Source: CAYMGM01 sp964390005 (GTDB lineage Bacteria; Pseudomonadota; Alphaproteobacteria; UBA9219). Taken from it: DNA of 64,000 nt. Shown here one piece after another: positions 18,492 through 27,112 of the stretch. Each line of letters opens with the position of its first letter. The first letter of the stretch is position 1. Under the pieces are notes generated by a model. That model ran no database searches. It saw nothing but the letters and a program-made list of their open reading frames with translations, and was not told the origin of the DNA. The stretch is taken from assembly GCA_964390005.1 (NCBI GenBank), contig CAYMGM010000001.1:671217-735216 (forward strand), given 5' to 3'. Position numbers and translations under genes: made by a program.

Positions 18492-20183
18492 ATGACAGCC
18501 TTCCTTGCTAAAATAAAGATCGCGACGCGTCTTTATCTTCTCCTTTTTATAACGGCGCTGGGCATTGCCGGCATCGTCGGTTTTTCAGCCGCAACGATTA
18601 GAGCCTCGCTAACAGAGGACCGCAACGAACAAACGCGGCGCCTGGTTGAAGTCGCCAACGGAACGGTCAGCTATTACCTTGGCTTGGAAAAGGCTGGAAC
18701 CTTGTCTCAGACGCAAGCTCAGGAAGAAGCCCTGCACGCTTTGGCGACGTTGAGATACGATGGTAAAGAATATTTTTGGGTCAATGATACAAAGGGCGTC
18801 ATGTTGATGCACCCCATCATTCCCAGCATGAATGGCTCGAATGTTCTTGGAACGAAAGACGCCGACGGAAAAGCTATTTTCGCCGATATGATCAAGATTG
18901 TCGAAGAAAAGGGCGCGGGGCGGTACCTTTATCAATGGCCCCCCGACCAAACGGCTCAACCTAAGATTTCCTATGTTAAGGGCATTCCTGAATGGGGATG
19001 GGTGCTGGGCAGCGGCGTCTTTGTCCAAGATATAGATGCAGAAGTTGTCAAAGTTGTTCGAAGCCTTGCGCTTACCGCCTTCATTGTCTTGATCATCACA
19101 CTGATTTTGGCCATGATCATCAGCAAAAGCATCTCGGCCCCCGTCCTTTGCTTGACCGAAACGATGAAAAGGCTCGTCAAGGGAGATCTTGAGGCATCGC
19201 TCTGCGAAGCCGAATCGCGCGAAGATGAAGTTGGTGACATGGGCCGCGCTGTCGCCGTATTCCGTGACAATGCGCTTGAGGTCCGCCGCCTAAAGGCCGA
19301 GCAAGAACAAGCCGCCGCCAGGGCTGCCGAAGAAAAACGCGCAACAATGGAGCGTATCGCCTCAGATTTCGAACACAGCATTGGACAAATTGTCGGCGTC
19401 GTGGCCTCAGCCGCAACCGAGCTGCAGGCCAACGCTAAAAATCTTTCCGAAATGGCGGACCAGACCAGTCGCCAAACCTCTGCCGTGGCTGCCGCAACCG
19501 AAGAAGCGTCGGCCAGCGTCCAAACGGTGGCTTCCGCGGCCGAAGAGCTGTCGGCATCCATTGGTGAAATCAACCATCAGGTCGATGAATCGAGCCGTGT
19601 TGCCCAAAGCGCCGTGCAAGAAGTCAAAAAGACGGATGAGACTGTTTCAACTTTGTCCGAAGCAGCTCAACAAATTGGTGATGTTGTCAAGCTAATCCAA
19701 GACATCGCCGAGCAAACCAATCTGCTGGCCCTTAACGCAACGATCGAGGCGGCGCGCGCGGGCGAAGCGGGTAAAGGCTTTGCGGTCGTGGCTTCGGAAG
19801 TTAAAAATCTGGCCAACCAAACGGCTAAAGCGACCGAGGAAATCGGCAACAAGATCGTGACGGTGCAAAACGTTTCAAATGAAGCGGTGAATGCAATCCG
19901 GTCCATTGGCTCGACGATTGAGAAAATCAACGAGATCTCAGGGGTTATCGCCAACGCGATTCAACAGCAAAACGCAGCCACGCGTGAGATATCCAATAAC
20001 GTACAGCAAGCTTCGGCGGGAACGTCCGAGGTCTCGTCCAGCATCGTTGGCGTCACGCATGCGGCCTCGGAATCAAGGGGGGCCGCGAATGAAGTCTCTT
20101 CTGCTGCGGCAGAATTGTCCCAGCAAGCCGAGCGTATGCGCAGGGAAATACAAACCTTTTTGCAAGAAGTCCGCCAAAGCTAA
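18492..20183 (+). CDS. Methyl-accepting chemotaxis protein with single Cache (sCache_2-type) sensor
   Basis: A 563-residue chemoreceptor. Membrane helix 1 is at about 12-33, then a periplasmic sensor whose YFWVNDTKGVMLMHP and GWVLGSGVFVQDID segments are typical of sCache_2 domains that bind small organic ligands. Membrane helix 2 is at about 192-215, followed by HAMP and the signalling hairpin. The highly conserved tip is intact (IAEQTNLLALNATIEAARAGEAG). A second receptor follows 36 nt downstream. No che gene is in the window. Confidence 0.92.
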   Translation: MTAFLAKIKIATRLYLLLFITALGIAGIVGFSAATIRASLTEDRNEQTRRLVEVANGTVSYYLGLEKAGTLSQTQAQEEALHALATLRYDGKEYFWVNDTKGVMLMHPIIPSMNGSNVLGTKDADGKAIFADMIKIVEEKGAGRYLYQWPPDQTAQPKISYVKGIPEWGWVLGSGVFVQDIDAEVVKVVRSLALTAFIVLIITLILAMIISKSISAPVLCLTETMKRLVKGDLEASLCEAESREDEVGDMGRAVAVFRDNALEVRRLKAEQEQAAARAAEEKRATMERIASDFEHSIGQIVGVVASAATELQANAKNLSEMADQTSRQTSAVAAATEEASASVQTVASAAEELSASIGEINHQVDESSRVAQSAVQEVKKTDETVSTLSEAAQQIGDVVKLIQDIAEQTNLLALNATIEAARAGEAGKGFAVVASEVKNLANQTAKATEEIGNKIVTVQNVSNEAVNAIRSIGSTIEKINEISGVIANAIQQQNAATREISNNVQQASAGTSEVSSSIVGVTHAASESRGAANEVSSAAAELSQQAERMRREIQTFLQEVRQS

Positions 20184-20219
20184 CTCTCTGCCTTCCTTCA
20201 CCTTACGCCACAGGAAACA

Positions 20220-22359
20220 ATGTCGTTTTTCAGCAAACTTAAAGTCCGAACAAAGCTTATTCTTCTGTTCGTCTTTTTTGGGGTGGTCCCGGCCCTCGTG
20301 GTCGTCGGCGCGTTCGTCTCACGCTTGGATTATTTCGAAAAGCCTTATGGCGAAGCGGTTGCAACGGCGGCGCGCGACATCAACATGATGATAGATCGCT
20401 CTTTGTTTGCCAGCTATAGCGATGTGCAAACCTTTGCCCTGAACGGCGCGGCATGGAATGAGAAAAACTGGCGTTTGCCAGATGCAACACAGAATCCCCT
20501 TGTCGCAGCCATGAACGGCTATGTGCGTCATTACGGCATTTATACGCTTACGCTTTTGATCGATCCAGAAGGCCACCTCCTTGCGGTCAATACAGTAGAC
20601 AAAGCAGGCAAGTCTATTGATACCAAACCTCTTTACGAAAAAGACTTTAAACAAGCGCCGTGGTTTCAAACGACATTAAATAAAGAATTTCTTGTTGGCC
20701 GCAATCAATTGACCGGAACGGTCGTTTCCTCCCCTTACCGAGACGAAACCGTGGCATCTATCTATGGAACAGACGGACTGAGTATCAGTTTTTCTGCCCC
20801 AGTTCACGATCATGCGGGGCATTTGATCGGTTTCTGGATTAATATTGCCAGTTTCAATATGGTCGAAGACCTTATCGTCGAAAACTATAAGATTTTAACG
20901 AAGCAAGGGTTGCCGGATGTTGAGATCATGTTGCTGGATCAGACGGGTACCGTTTTGATGCAATACGATCCCCAAACAGCCAAAACGATAACCTATGCGC
21001 GCGATTTTAAAAACGTCCTTAACGTCAATTCCGTTAAGCTTGGCAACAAAGCCAGCATTGCCGCCGTCGTCGACGGGAAAAACGGTTTTATGCGCGCGGT
21101 CAGTATTCGCAAGAAAATTGAACAATTTGTAGGCTACAATCATTCCTCTGGTTTTAGCGACTTCCCCGGTTTGAATTGGTCTCTCTTCGTTCGTATGCCA
21201 ACGGAATCGGCTTTGCATGCCGTTCGCGATACCACACACTTTATGATGTTGACCCTTTGCATCACCGCTGTTCTGGCGGGGCTATTGGGCCTTCTCTTCG
21301 GTAATTTGGCGGCGAAACCTCTTCAACGGACAACGACAGCGATCAAATCCATCGCCGATGGGCAACTGGATATTGATATCGCCTATACGGATAAAGCAGA
21401 CGAATTCGGCGACGTCGCGCGCGCCGTTCAAGTTTTCCGCGATAACGCCCGCGAAGTCGCCCGCCTTAAAGCCGAACATGAACGCCTAGCCATCGAGGCC
21501 GAGCAGAAAAAACGCGTAGCCTTAAACAACATGGCTCAAACTTTTGAAGAACAAGTTGGGCATATTGTCGCTGGACTTTCAAAAGAAGCAGGCAACCTAC
21601 AAAGCGATGCTAAAAATCTGACAGAGCTGGCTTCCGTTACCAACCGCCAAGCGACAACGGTGGCGGCGGCGACAGAAGAAGCCTCGACAAGCGTTCAAAC
21701 CGTCGCGGCTGCAACGGAAGAACTTTCAGCTTCCATCGCTGAGATCAATCATCAAATTGCCGAATCCTCACGGGTTGCCGAAACCGCCGTCAACGAAATC
21801 AAAAGGACGGATGAGACTGTATCGACGCTCTCTGAAGCCGCCCAGCAAATTGGCGATGTCACCAATCTCATTCAGGATATTGCCGAACAAACAAACCTTT
21901 TGGCGCTGAATGCGACCATCGAAGCCGCCAGGGGCTGGCGAAGCGGGTAAAGGCTTTGCGGTCGTCGCTTCCGAAGTGAAGAACCTTGCCAATCAGACGG
22001 CTCACGCAACGGAAGAGATTTCGCAGAAGATCGTGACGGTCCAATCTATATCGACCGAGGCCGTCACCGCGATCCGCTCGATTGGCGGTACGATTGAACG
22101 CATGAACGAAATTACGGAAATTATCACGCAATCTATTGGCCAGCAAACGGCTGCCGCCAGCGAAATCTCGCACAATATTCAGCAGGCTTCGTTAGGCACC
22201 GCCGAAGTGTCGTCAAACATTGTCGATGTGACCCATGCGGCCATGGAATCAAGCACAGCCGCCAACGATGTTTTGAATGCCGCGCAAACGCTGACCAATC
22301 AGGCAAAGACATTAAACACTGAAATTCAGTCGTTCCTACAAACGGTGCGAAAGGGTTAG
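20220..22359 (+). pseudogene. Methyl-accepting chemotaxis protein with Cache-type sensor, broken by a +1 frameshift
   Basis: Reading from ATG 20220, the frame encodes membrane helix 1, a large periplasmic Cache-type domain (about residues 40-345, dCache-like), membrane helix 2, HAMP and most of the signalling domain. At the conserved tip the sequence after ATIEAAR reads GWRSG then a stop at 21950. Removing one G from the GGGG at 21931-21934 restores ATIEAARAGEAGKGF and an open frame to 22359, giving about 712 residues. The shift is therefore a single extra G in a short homopolymer. It is either a real inactivating change or a sequencing error; the rest of the downstream frame is well preserved, which favours a recent event or an error. 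It follows the first chemoreceptor by 36 nt and is a paralogue of it in the signalling half. Confidence 0.85.
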
Positions 22360-22380
22360 TCCCTTTATCTTTTGTCGCGC

Positions 22381-23154
22381 TTATTTGCCGAGAAGCTTTT
22401 GCTTGATTTGAAAGGCAAGTGTTTGGCTTTGCTTGATCTGTTCGGGTGTCATTTCGGTCGTTGAGATGACCTTAAAGGCTTCAATTGCTTTTTTATTCCC
22501 CAGTTCCGCCGCAACGCCCATCCATAGATGGCTTGCTTCAAAATTTTGCTCTGCTCCGATGCCTTTGCCATACATCAGGGCCAATAAATATGTCGCCTCA
22601 AATCCACCATCCTGCGCGGCCTGTTTGATTAAATCAAAAGCGCGGCGCAAGGTCTTTTCATCTTTGCCGTTCTCGAACAAATATCGACCGAGAGAATAAC
22701 GCCCTTCGATGCTCTCTTTGGCAACGGCCTTTTCATAGGCACCAAGAATCTTTTCAGGCGGCTCTTTTTTTTCCTGATAAATGTCGCCCATTCTGACGTC
22801 GCACAAACCAGAACCGACCTCGCTTCCTTTATTGTAAAAGGCCAAAGCTTTTGTCAAATCTTTGGCAACGCAAACGCCATTCTGATAAGCCGTACCGAGA
22901 ATATAATAGGCATGTCCACTTTTTTGAGCCGCTGCCTTTTGCAACCAAGCGATCGCTTCAGAACAATCTTGCGACGATTGATTGGATGCCAAAAGAGTAA
23001 GCCCCAATTCAACCTCGGCCGCGAGATTCCCTTGCGTCGCACGAGACCGCAATATCTCAATCTTTTCTGAGGGGACCTCCGCCTGCGCCGCAAAAGCGGC
23101 CGCGCTCAAGCTGACAAGACCCCATAAAAGGCATAGAGATAGGAGACTTCGCAT
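22381..23154 (-). CDS. Exported Sel1-like repeat protein (module copy 2, gene B)
   Basis: A 257-residue protein with a signal peptide (MRSLLSLCLLWGLVSLSAAAFA) and a helical solenoid of Sel1-like repeats. Examples are AIAWLQKAAAQKSGHAYYILGTAYQNG, AFDLIKQAAQDGGFEATYLLALMYGKG and a W-containing last repeat. ATG 23154 has GAGGGA 6 nt upstream. An ATG at 23166 overlaps the stop of the preceding Cys-rich gene (ATGA) and is the alternative start. It is a paralogue of the Sel1 gene at 24154-24861 in the adjacent duplicated module. Sel1 proteins usually act as protein-interaction scaffolds; a role together with the Cys-rich partner is inferred from position only. Confidence 0.8.
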   Translation of the reverse strand: MRSLLSLCLLWGLVSLSAAAFAAQAEVPSEKIEILRSRATQGNLAAEVELGLTLLASNQSSQDCSEAIAWLQKAAAQKSGHAYYILGTAYQNGVCVAKDLTKALAFYNKGSEVGSGLCDVRMGDIYQEKKEPPEKILGAYEKAVAKESIEGRYSLGRYLFENGKDEKTLRRAFDLIKQAAQDGGFEATYLLALMYGKGIGAEQNFEASHLWMGVAAELGNKKAIEAFKVISTTEMTPEQIKQSQTLAFQIKQKLLGK

Positions 23155-23162
23155 CTGGTCCC

Positions 23163-24083
23163 TCATATACACCAAGAGTAGCCAAGCGATGAATAGCAAG
23201 TCGCATACCAACAACCACAGACACAATTGACTTCGCATGTGCGGTTACAATAGCTGCAACTGGGTGTGTAGTTATACCAGCCCGACGGCGACGTACATTC
23301 GTTCACCCCAGAACAATACAAATTATCTGTTTCATGACAAAAAACAGCGTTGTAATACCCCCATCCTGTCGATGTCCACCCGCTGGGGCATGATCCTGAA
23401 AATTGACAGGCCGTATACCCCAACTGAGACGGTGTTGTTGTGGTCCCTCCAGCCGATGGACATTCTGTAATAAAGTGGCTGCTGCCGCCGCCAAGATAGG
23501 CACTTAACGGCGCTGTCGTAACCGTCCACTGCATCGTGTCCGACCCGGTTGTCAACGTCGCCGTATAGGTTGTCGAATCTGACGACGAGCTGGTCATACG
23601 CAATTGAATGGATTGCCCCTGAGCAATAGTCGTTGTTGTCGTCCATGTCCCGCCAGCAACGCTTAATTGAGGCGATCCATTACCAGACACGGTTACCGTC
23701 TGAGAGGCTGTAGCATTAAATTGCAAAGTGTTCGAATAGGTCAGCGTTGAACGCTTAATGCCTGTTTGGCTTTGGATTCCATAATAGTTGCCACCGCCAC
23801 CGCCCAATGTTGTCCATGTGCTTCCGTTACAAACCTGGAAAGCCGATCCGGTCCATTGAAGCATTCCCCCGCGCGTTGAACTGCAAGCATCCGAGGCAAG
23901 CCCCACAATAACGGCGGCGCGCTTCCAAACGCCGGAAACACATTGAAAGACCGTATCCCAATCGGCACGGCTCGTCCCTGTCGAGCAGGCATCGCCAACC
24001 GTTGTAGCTGAAGCTCCAAACGGAAAAGTACAGACAAAGGCCCATAAAACAAGGGACAATATCTTACGATGGGTTCTCTTCAT
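23163..24083 (-). CDS. Cys-rich secreted protein (module copy 2, gene A)
   Basis: A 306-residue protein with a signal peptide (MKRTHRKILSLVLWAF...GASA). Domain 1 (about 22-90) has CSTG.SRADWD..FQCVSGVWKRA and MLQWTGSAFQVCNGSTW, a W/C-G motif seen in shufflon-type pilin tips and phage or adhesin tails. Domain 2 (about 105-185) is a Ser/Thr-rich, Ig-like beta segment. Domain 3 is a Cys-rich C-terminus (CSYCNRTCEVNCVCGCW). It is a close paralogue of the gene at 24861-25772. Its stop codon overlaps or nearly abuts the start of the Sel1 gene. I know no characterised homologue; surface or periplasmic location is inferred. Confidence 0.75.
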   Translation of the reverse strand: MKRTHRKILSLVLWAFVCTFPFGASATTVGDACSTGTSRADWDTVFQCVSGVWKRAAVIVGLASDACSSTRGGMLQWTGSAFQVCNGSTWTTLGGGGGNYYGIQSQTGIKRSTLTYSNTLQFNATASQTVTVSGNGSPQLSVAGGTWTTTTTIAQGQSIQLRMTSSSSDSTTYTATLTTGSDTMQWTVTTAPLSAYLGGGSSHFITECPSAGGTTTTPSQLGYTACQFSGSCPSGWTSTGWGYYNAVFCHETDNLYCSGVNECTSPSGWYNYTPSCSYCNRTCEVNCVCGCWYATCYSSLGYSWCI

Positions 24084-24153
24084 ACAAGGATCCATTCCTC
24101 TGAGATTCGATCTTTGGTTGCAAACGGTACAAATGAGCTAGAGGCAACCGTTT

Positions 24154-24861
24154 TTATTCTGTTTTCTCGTTTGCCCCTTTTGACCCTTCTGTTTCCAATT
24201 CTGTTGTCTGAGAATGGCTCATCATTGTCTTCGCCAGGACTGACCAAACTTCTCCGGCTTGCTTGTGTCCACGTTTGGCTGCAGTAGCCAGCCACCGCAA
24301 AGCTTCTGGCCAATCTTGTTTGCCCCCACGCCCCTGCCACAGAAGCTGAGATAAAACATACTGCGCCTCAGGAACACCAGCTTTGGCCGCTCCCTCTATC
24401 AAGCCAAAGGCTTTTTCGTCGTCATGGCCTGTTTGCAGGAGAAGAAGGCCCGCTTGCGCTGCAGAGTCAGGATCGCCGCGCTGCGCGCCACGCAGAAAAA
24501 GTTGAAGGGCTTTCGGGATATCGGTCGGAACGCCATCGCCTTCCAAGTATCGTTTTCCCAGAAAATAAATCGAAACACCCGATCCCCAGATCGCGGCCTT
24601 TTGTTGCCACATCACGGCCTTGTGAACGTCCTGCTGCCCACACAGGGCCTTGTCGTAAATTGAAGATAGAATTGTCGCAGCTTGGGCGTTTTTCTGTGCC
24701 GCCAGTTCTTCTAACATCTGGATAGATTGCGGACAATTTTTGGACTCGCCTTCGCCATTAAGCAAGGCAAGGGCTTGCTTGATTTGCGCCTCTTGCCCCC
24801 ATGCCAAAGGCACAAAAGAAAAAAGAGAGAACACAAGGAAAAGGCCTGCGATCCGCTGCAT
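24154..24861 (-). CDS. Exported Sel1-like repeat protein (module copy 1, gene B)
   Basis: A 235-residue protein with a signal peptide (MQRIAGLFLVFSLFSFVPLAWGQ) and four or so Sel1-like repeats (for example SIYFLGKRYLEGDGVPTDIP and AQYVLSQLLWQGRGG). Its ATG at 24861 shares one base with the stop of the preceding Cys-rich gene (TGATG), implying translational coupling. It ends in an acidic, Glu/Thr-rich tail absent from the other copy. It is a paralogue of 22381-23154 but clearly diverged, so the module duplication is not recent, or selection acts differently on this gene. Confidence 0.8.
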   Translation of the reverse strand: MQRIAGLFLVFSLFSFVPLAWGQEAQIKQALALLNGEGESKNCPQSIQMLEELAAQKNAQAATILSSIYDKALCGQQDVHKAVMWQQKAAIWGSGVSIYFLGKRYLEGDGVPTDIPKALQLFLRGAQRGDPDSAAQAGLLLLQTGHDDEKAFGLIEGAAKAGVPEAQYVLSQLLWQGRGGKQDWPEALRWLATAAKRGHKQAGEVWSVLAKTMMSHSQTTELETEGSKGANEKTE

Positions 24862-25772
24862 CACTTGCACCACGCCGCTGAGGAGTAGGAATAACACACG
24901 GGATAAGAACAACCACAGCTGCAATTTTCTTCGCACGTGCGGTTACAATAGGTGCAATACGGCATATAGTTATACCAACCGGTGGGAGAATAACAGTAGT
25001 TGTTGCAACCGTGCCAATCCTGATTGCAATAGCTGGAATTGAAATAAGCCCACCCCGTTGATGTCCACCCGCTGATACAACCGGATGAAAATTGACAGGC
25101 CTGATAGCCAATCTGACTGGGCGTCACAAGAGAGCCACCCGAAGAAGCGCATTCCGTAATAAAGTGACTACTGCCGCCCCCAAGGTAGGCGCTGAGCGGC
25201 GCCGTTGTGACGGTCCACTGCATACTGTCCGAGCCTGTCGTCAGCGTTGCCGTATATGTTGTTGAATCCGATGAAGAGCTTGTCATACGTAATTGTATGG
25301 ACTGGCCTTTTGAGATCGTAGCCGACGACGTCCATGTTCCCCCGGCGACACTTAATTGGGGAGATCCCTCACCGGATACGGTCACGGTTTGAGACGCCGC
25401 GGCATTAAATTGCAGCGTATTCGAACTGGTCAATGTCGAACGCTTGATGCCTGTGAGGCTTTGGATTCCATAATAGTTGCCACCGCCGCCGCCTAATGTC
25501 GTCCATGTGCTTCCGTTGCAAACCTGAAAGGCCGATCCGGTCCATTGAAGCATGCCGCCGCGCGTGGAGCCGCACGAATCAGAAGCAAGCCCCACAACAA
25601 CAGCGGCGCGTTTCCAGACCCCGGACACGCACTGAAAGATCGAATCCCAATCGGCACGACTAGCACCTGTCGAACAAGCATCGCCAACCGACGTCGCCAT
25701 CGCACCCGTCGAAAACATGCAGACAACGGCCAACAGAATGAAGGACGCAAGGCTGCGATGGAACCACTTCAT
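24861..25772 (-). CDS. Cys-rich secreted protein (module copy 1, gene A)
   Basis: A 303-residue protein with a signal peptide (MKWFHRSLASFILLAVV...GAMA) and the same three-part layout as the gene at 23163-24083. The N-terminal C/W motif domain and the Ig-like middle are nearly identical. The Cys-rich C-terminus has diverged: the last 80 residues differ in most non-Cys positions (CTYCNRTCEENCSCGCSYP is kept). This pattern of conserved scaffold and variable tip resembles adhesins or pilus tips. The TGATG overlap couples it to its Sel1 partner. Confidence 0.75.
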   Translation of the reverse strand: MKWFHRSLASFILLAVVCMFSTGAMATSVGDACSTGASRADWDSIFQCVSGVWKRAAVVVGLASDSCGSTRGGMLQWTGSAFQVCNGSTWTTLGGGGGNYYGIQSLTGIKRSTLTSSNTLQFNAAASQTVTVSGEGSPQLSVAGGTWTSSATISKGQSIQLRMTSSSSDSTTYTATLTTGSDSMQWTVTTAPLSAYLGGGSSHFITECASSGGSLVTPSQIGYQACQFSSGCISGWTSTGWAYFNSSYCNQDWHGCNNYCYSPTGWYNYMPYCTYCNRTCEENCSCGCSYPVCYSYSSAAWCK

Positions 25773-25813
25773 ACAAACGCCTCATTATCCTTGAGAATTT
25801 TGAAATCTAACCC

Positions 25814-26086
25814 CTAGAAGGAAACCCAACTTGTCCCATTGCACCCCTGAACAGCGCTTCCATTCCATTGGATAGCCCCTGCATGTGCCGAATCGCACGT
25901 GCCAGCCCCCAAAAGAATAGGGGCACGCTGCCAGCCCCCCCCAACGCACTGAAAAATCGAATCCCAATCAGCACGGCTGCTACCTGTGGGGCACGAAGCT
26001 CCAATGCCCGTAACCTCGGCAGCCCAAACAGCAAAGGGAAGCCCAAGAAGAAAGAGACAAAGCGTCAGAAGAAGAGGTTTTTTCAT
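25814..26086 (-). CDS. Short secreted paralogue containing only the N-terminal C/W domain
   Basis: A 90-residue protein with a signal peptide (MKKPLLLTLCLFLLGLPFAVWA). It carries just domain 1 of the neighbouring Cys-rich proteins: CPTGSSRADWDSIFQCVGGGWQRA and IQWNGSAVQGCNGTSW. It stops where the Ig-like domain would begin. It could be a stand-alone single-domain protein or a truncated third copy; the clean signal peptide and intact stop make a functional small protein possible. AAGGA touches the ATG, and GGGGG is about 9 nt upstream. It heads the minus-strand cluster of module copies. Confidence 0.65.
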   Translation of the reverse strand: MKKPLLLTLCLFLLGLPFAVWAAEVTGIGASCPTGSSRADWDSIFQCVGGGWQRAPILLGAGTCDSAHAGAIQWNGSAVQGCNGTSWVSF

Positions 26087-26428
26087 TCCTTAGAGCCCCC
26101 CCTTATAGTTTGATTATCTATTTCGCGAAGGTTAATATTCTACCTTTTTTTATTTGCTATATCATTAACAAGCTGCATACAGATATTGCCTTTATTGTTC
26201 GCCGTTTATTTGAACATGAAACATTTTTCCCTCTCTTTGATAAGGTTAAACACGCTCTTTGCCAAAGATCTCAACGAAGCCCCCCTCCTCATAACGACGA
26301 AATTAGATGAATCGCGAATGAACCATTGACAAGCCGACTTAAATCCGGCAAAACGCAACCTCCACGGCGGAAGCGCTTTGCCGAAGCGCTGGGCCGTTTT
26401 CGTTAACTTTAAAAATGGCTGGTAGAAA
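26087..26428. other. AT-rich intergenic region between the secreted-protein cluster and rplU
   Basis: 342 nt with divergent promoters expected: one for the minus-strand secreted genes and one for rplU. A TTGACA lies at 26326-26331, but no good -10 is at the right spacing. A short frame at 26110-26310 has no recognisable domain or ribosome site and is not called. Just before rplU, GCGGAAGCGC...GAAGCGCTGGGCCG could fold and might be an L21-type leader; this is only a suggestion. Confidence 0.4.
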
Positions 26429-26740
26429 ATGTTCGCAGTCGTCAAGACCGGCGGCAAACAGTATAAAGTTGCCCAAGGTGATGTTATTCAAGTTGAAAAA
26501 ATCGATGCCGAACAAGGCAAATCGGTTGATTTAAACGATGTTCTGATGCTTTGCGATAAGGGCAAAGTGACGACGGGTGCCCCCTTTGTGGCTGGTGCCA
26601 AAGTCACGGCTGAAATCGTTTCGCAAGATCGTACGGGCAAGCTGATCGTCTTTAAGAAAAAGCGCCGCCAGAACTATCGTCGCAAAAATCATCATCGTCA
26701 GAGCTTTACCGTTCTGAAAATCACGGCGATCAAAGCCTGA
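26429..26740 (+). CDS. rplU: 50S ribosomal protein L21
   Basis: A 103-residue ribosomal protein that binds 23S rRNA. It begins MFAVVKTGGKQYKV and has the basic RNA-binding tail KKKRRQNYRRKNHHRQ typical of L21. First gene of the conserved rplU-rpmA-obgE order. Confidence 0.98.
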   Translation: MFAVVKTGGKQYKVAQGDVIQVEKIDAEQGKSVDLNDVLMLCDKGKVTTGAPFVAGAKVTAEIVSQDRTGKLIVFKKKRRQNYRRKNHHRQSFTVLKITAIKA

Positions 26741-26766
26741 TCGCACGTTTGTAGGGGAGGAATCCT

Positions 26767-27021
26767 ATGGCACATAAGAAAGCAGGCGGCTCATCCCGCA
26801 ACGGTCGTGATACAGCCGGTCGTCGCTTGGGCGTGAAGTTGTTCGGCGGTCAGGTTGCTGGCCCCGGCGCCATCATCATCCGTCAGCGCGGCACAAAATA
26901 TTATCCCGGCACGAACGTCGGCATGGGAACCGATCACACGTTGTTCGCCAAAATTGGCGGTCGTGTGGCTTTCCGCGAAAACAAAGGCCGGATGTACGTT
27001 TCGGTCGAAACCGCGGAATAA
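26767..27021 (+). CDS. rpmA: 50S ribosomal protein L27
   Basis: An 84-residue protein whose N-terminus (MAHKKAGGSSRNGRD) reaches the peptidyl-transferase centre. The core RQRGTKYYPGTNVGMGTDHTLFA is diagnostic. A GGGGAGG ribosome-binding site lies just upstream. There is no cleavable N-terminal extension of the Firmicutes type. Confidence 0.98.
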   Translation: MAHKKAGGSSRNGRDTAGRRLGVKLFGGQVAGPGAIIIRQRGTKYYPGTNVGMGTDHTLFAKIGGRVAFRENKGRMYVSVETAE

Positions 27022-27045
27022 GCCCTTCTTTTTAGGGCAGATTTC

Positions 27046-27086
27046 AAAAACGCCGTGCGAGACGAAAGTTTCGCGCGCGTTTTTTT
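27046..27086 (+). terminator. Hairpin terminator or attenuator between rpmA and obgE
   Basis: AAAAACGC and a following nine-base arm (27047-27063) pair with the arm before TTTTTTT around a GAAA loop. It follows the ribosomal-protein genes and precedes obgE, so it may reduce read-through and set the ratio between them. Confidence 0.7.
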
Positions 27087-27112
27087 GTGTATAAAGAAAG
27101 CGAACCCTCGTC

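Noticed and set aside
26110..26310. Short plus-strand frame before rplU
   Set aside because: No ribosome site or domain; the AT-rich segment looks like a promoter region.
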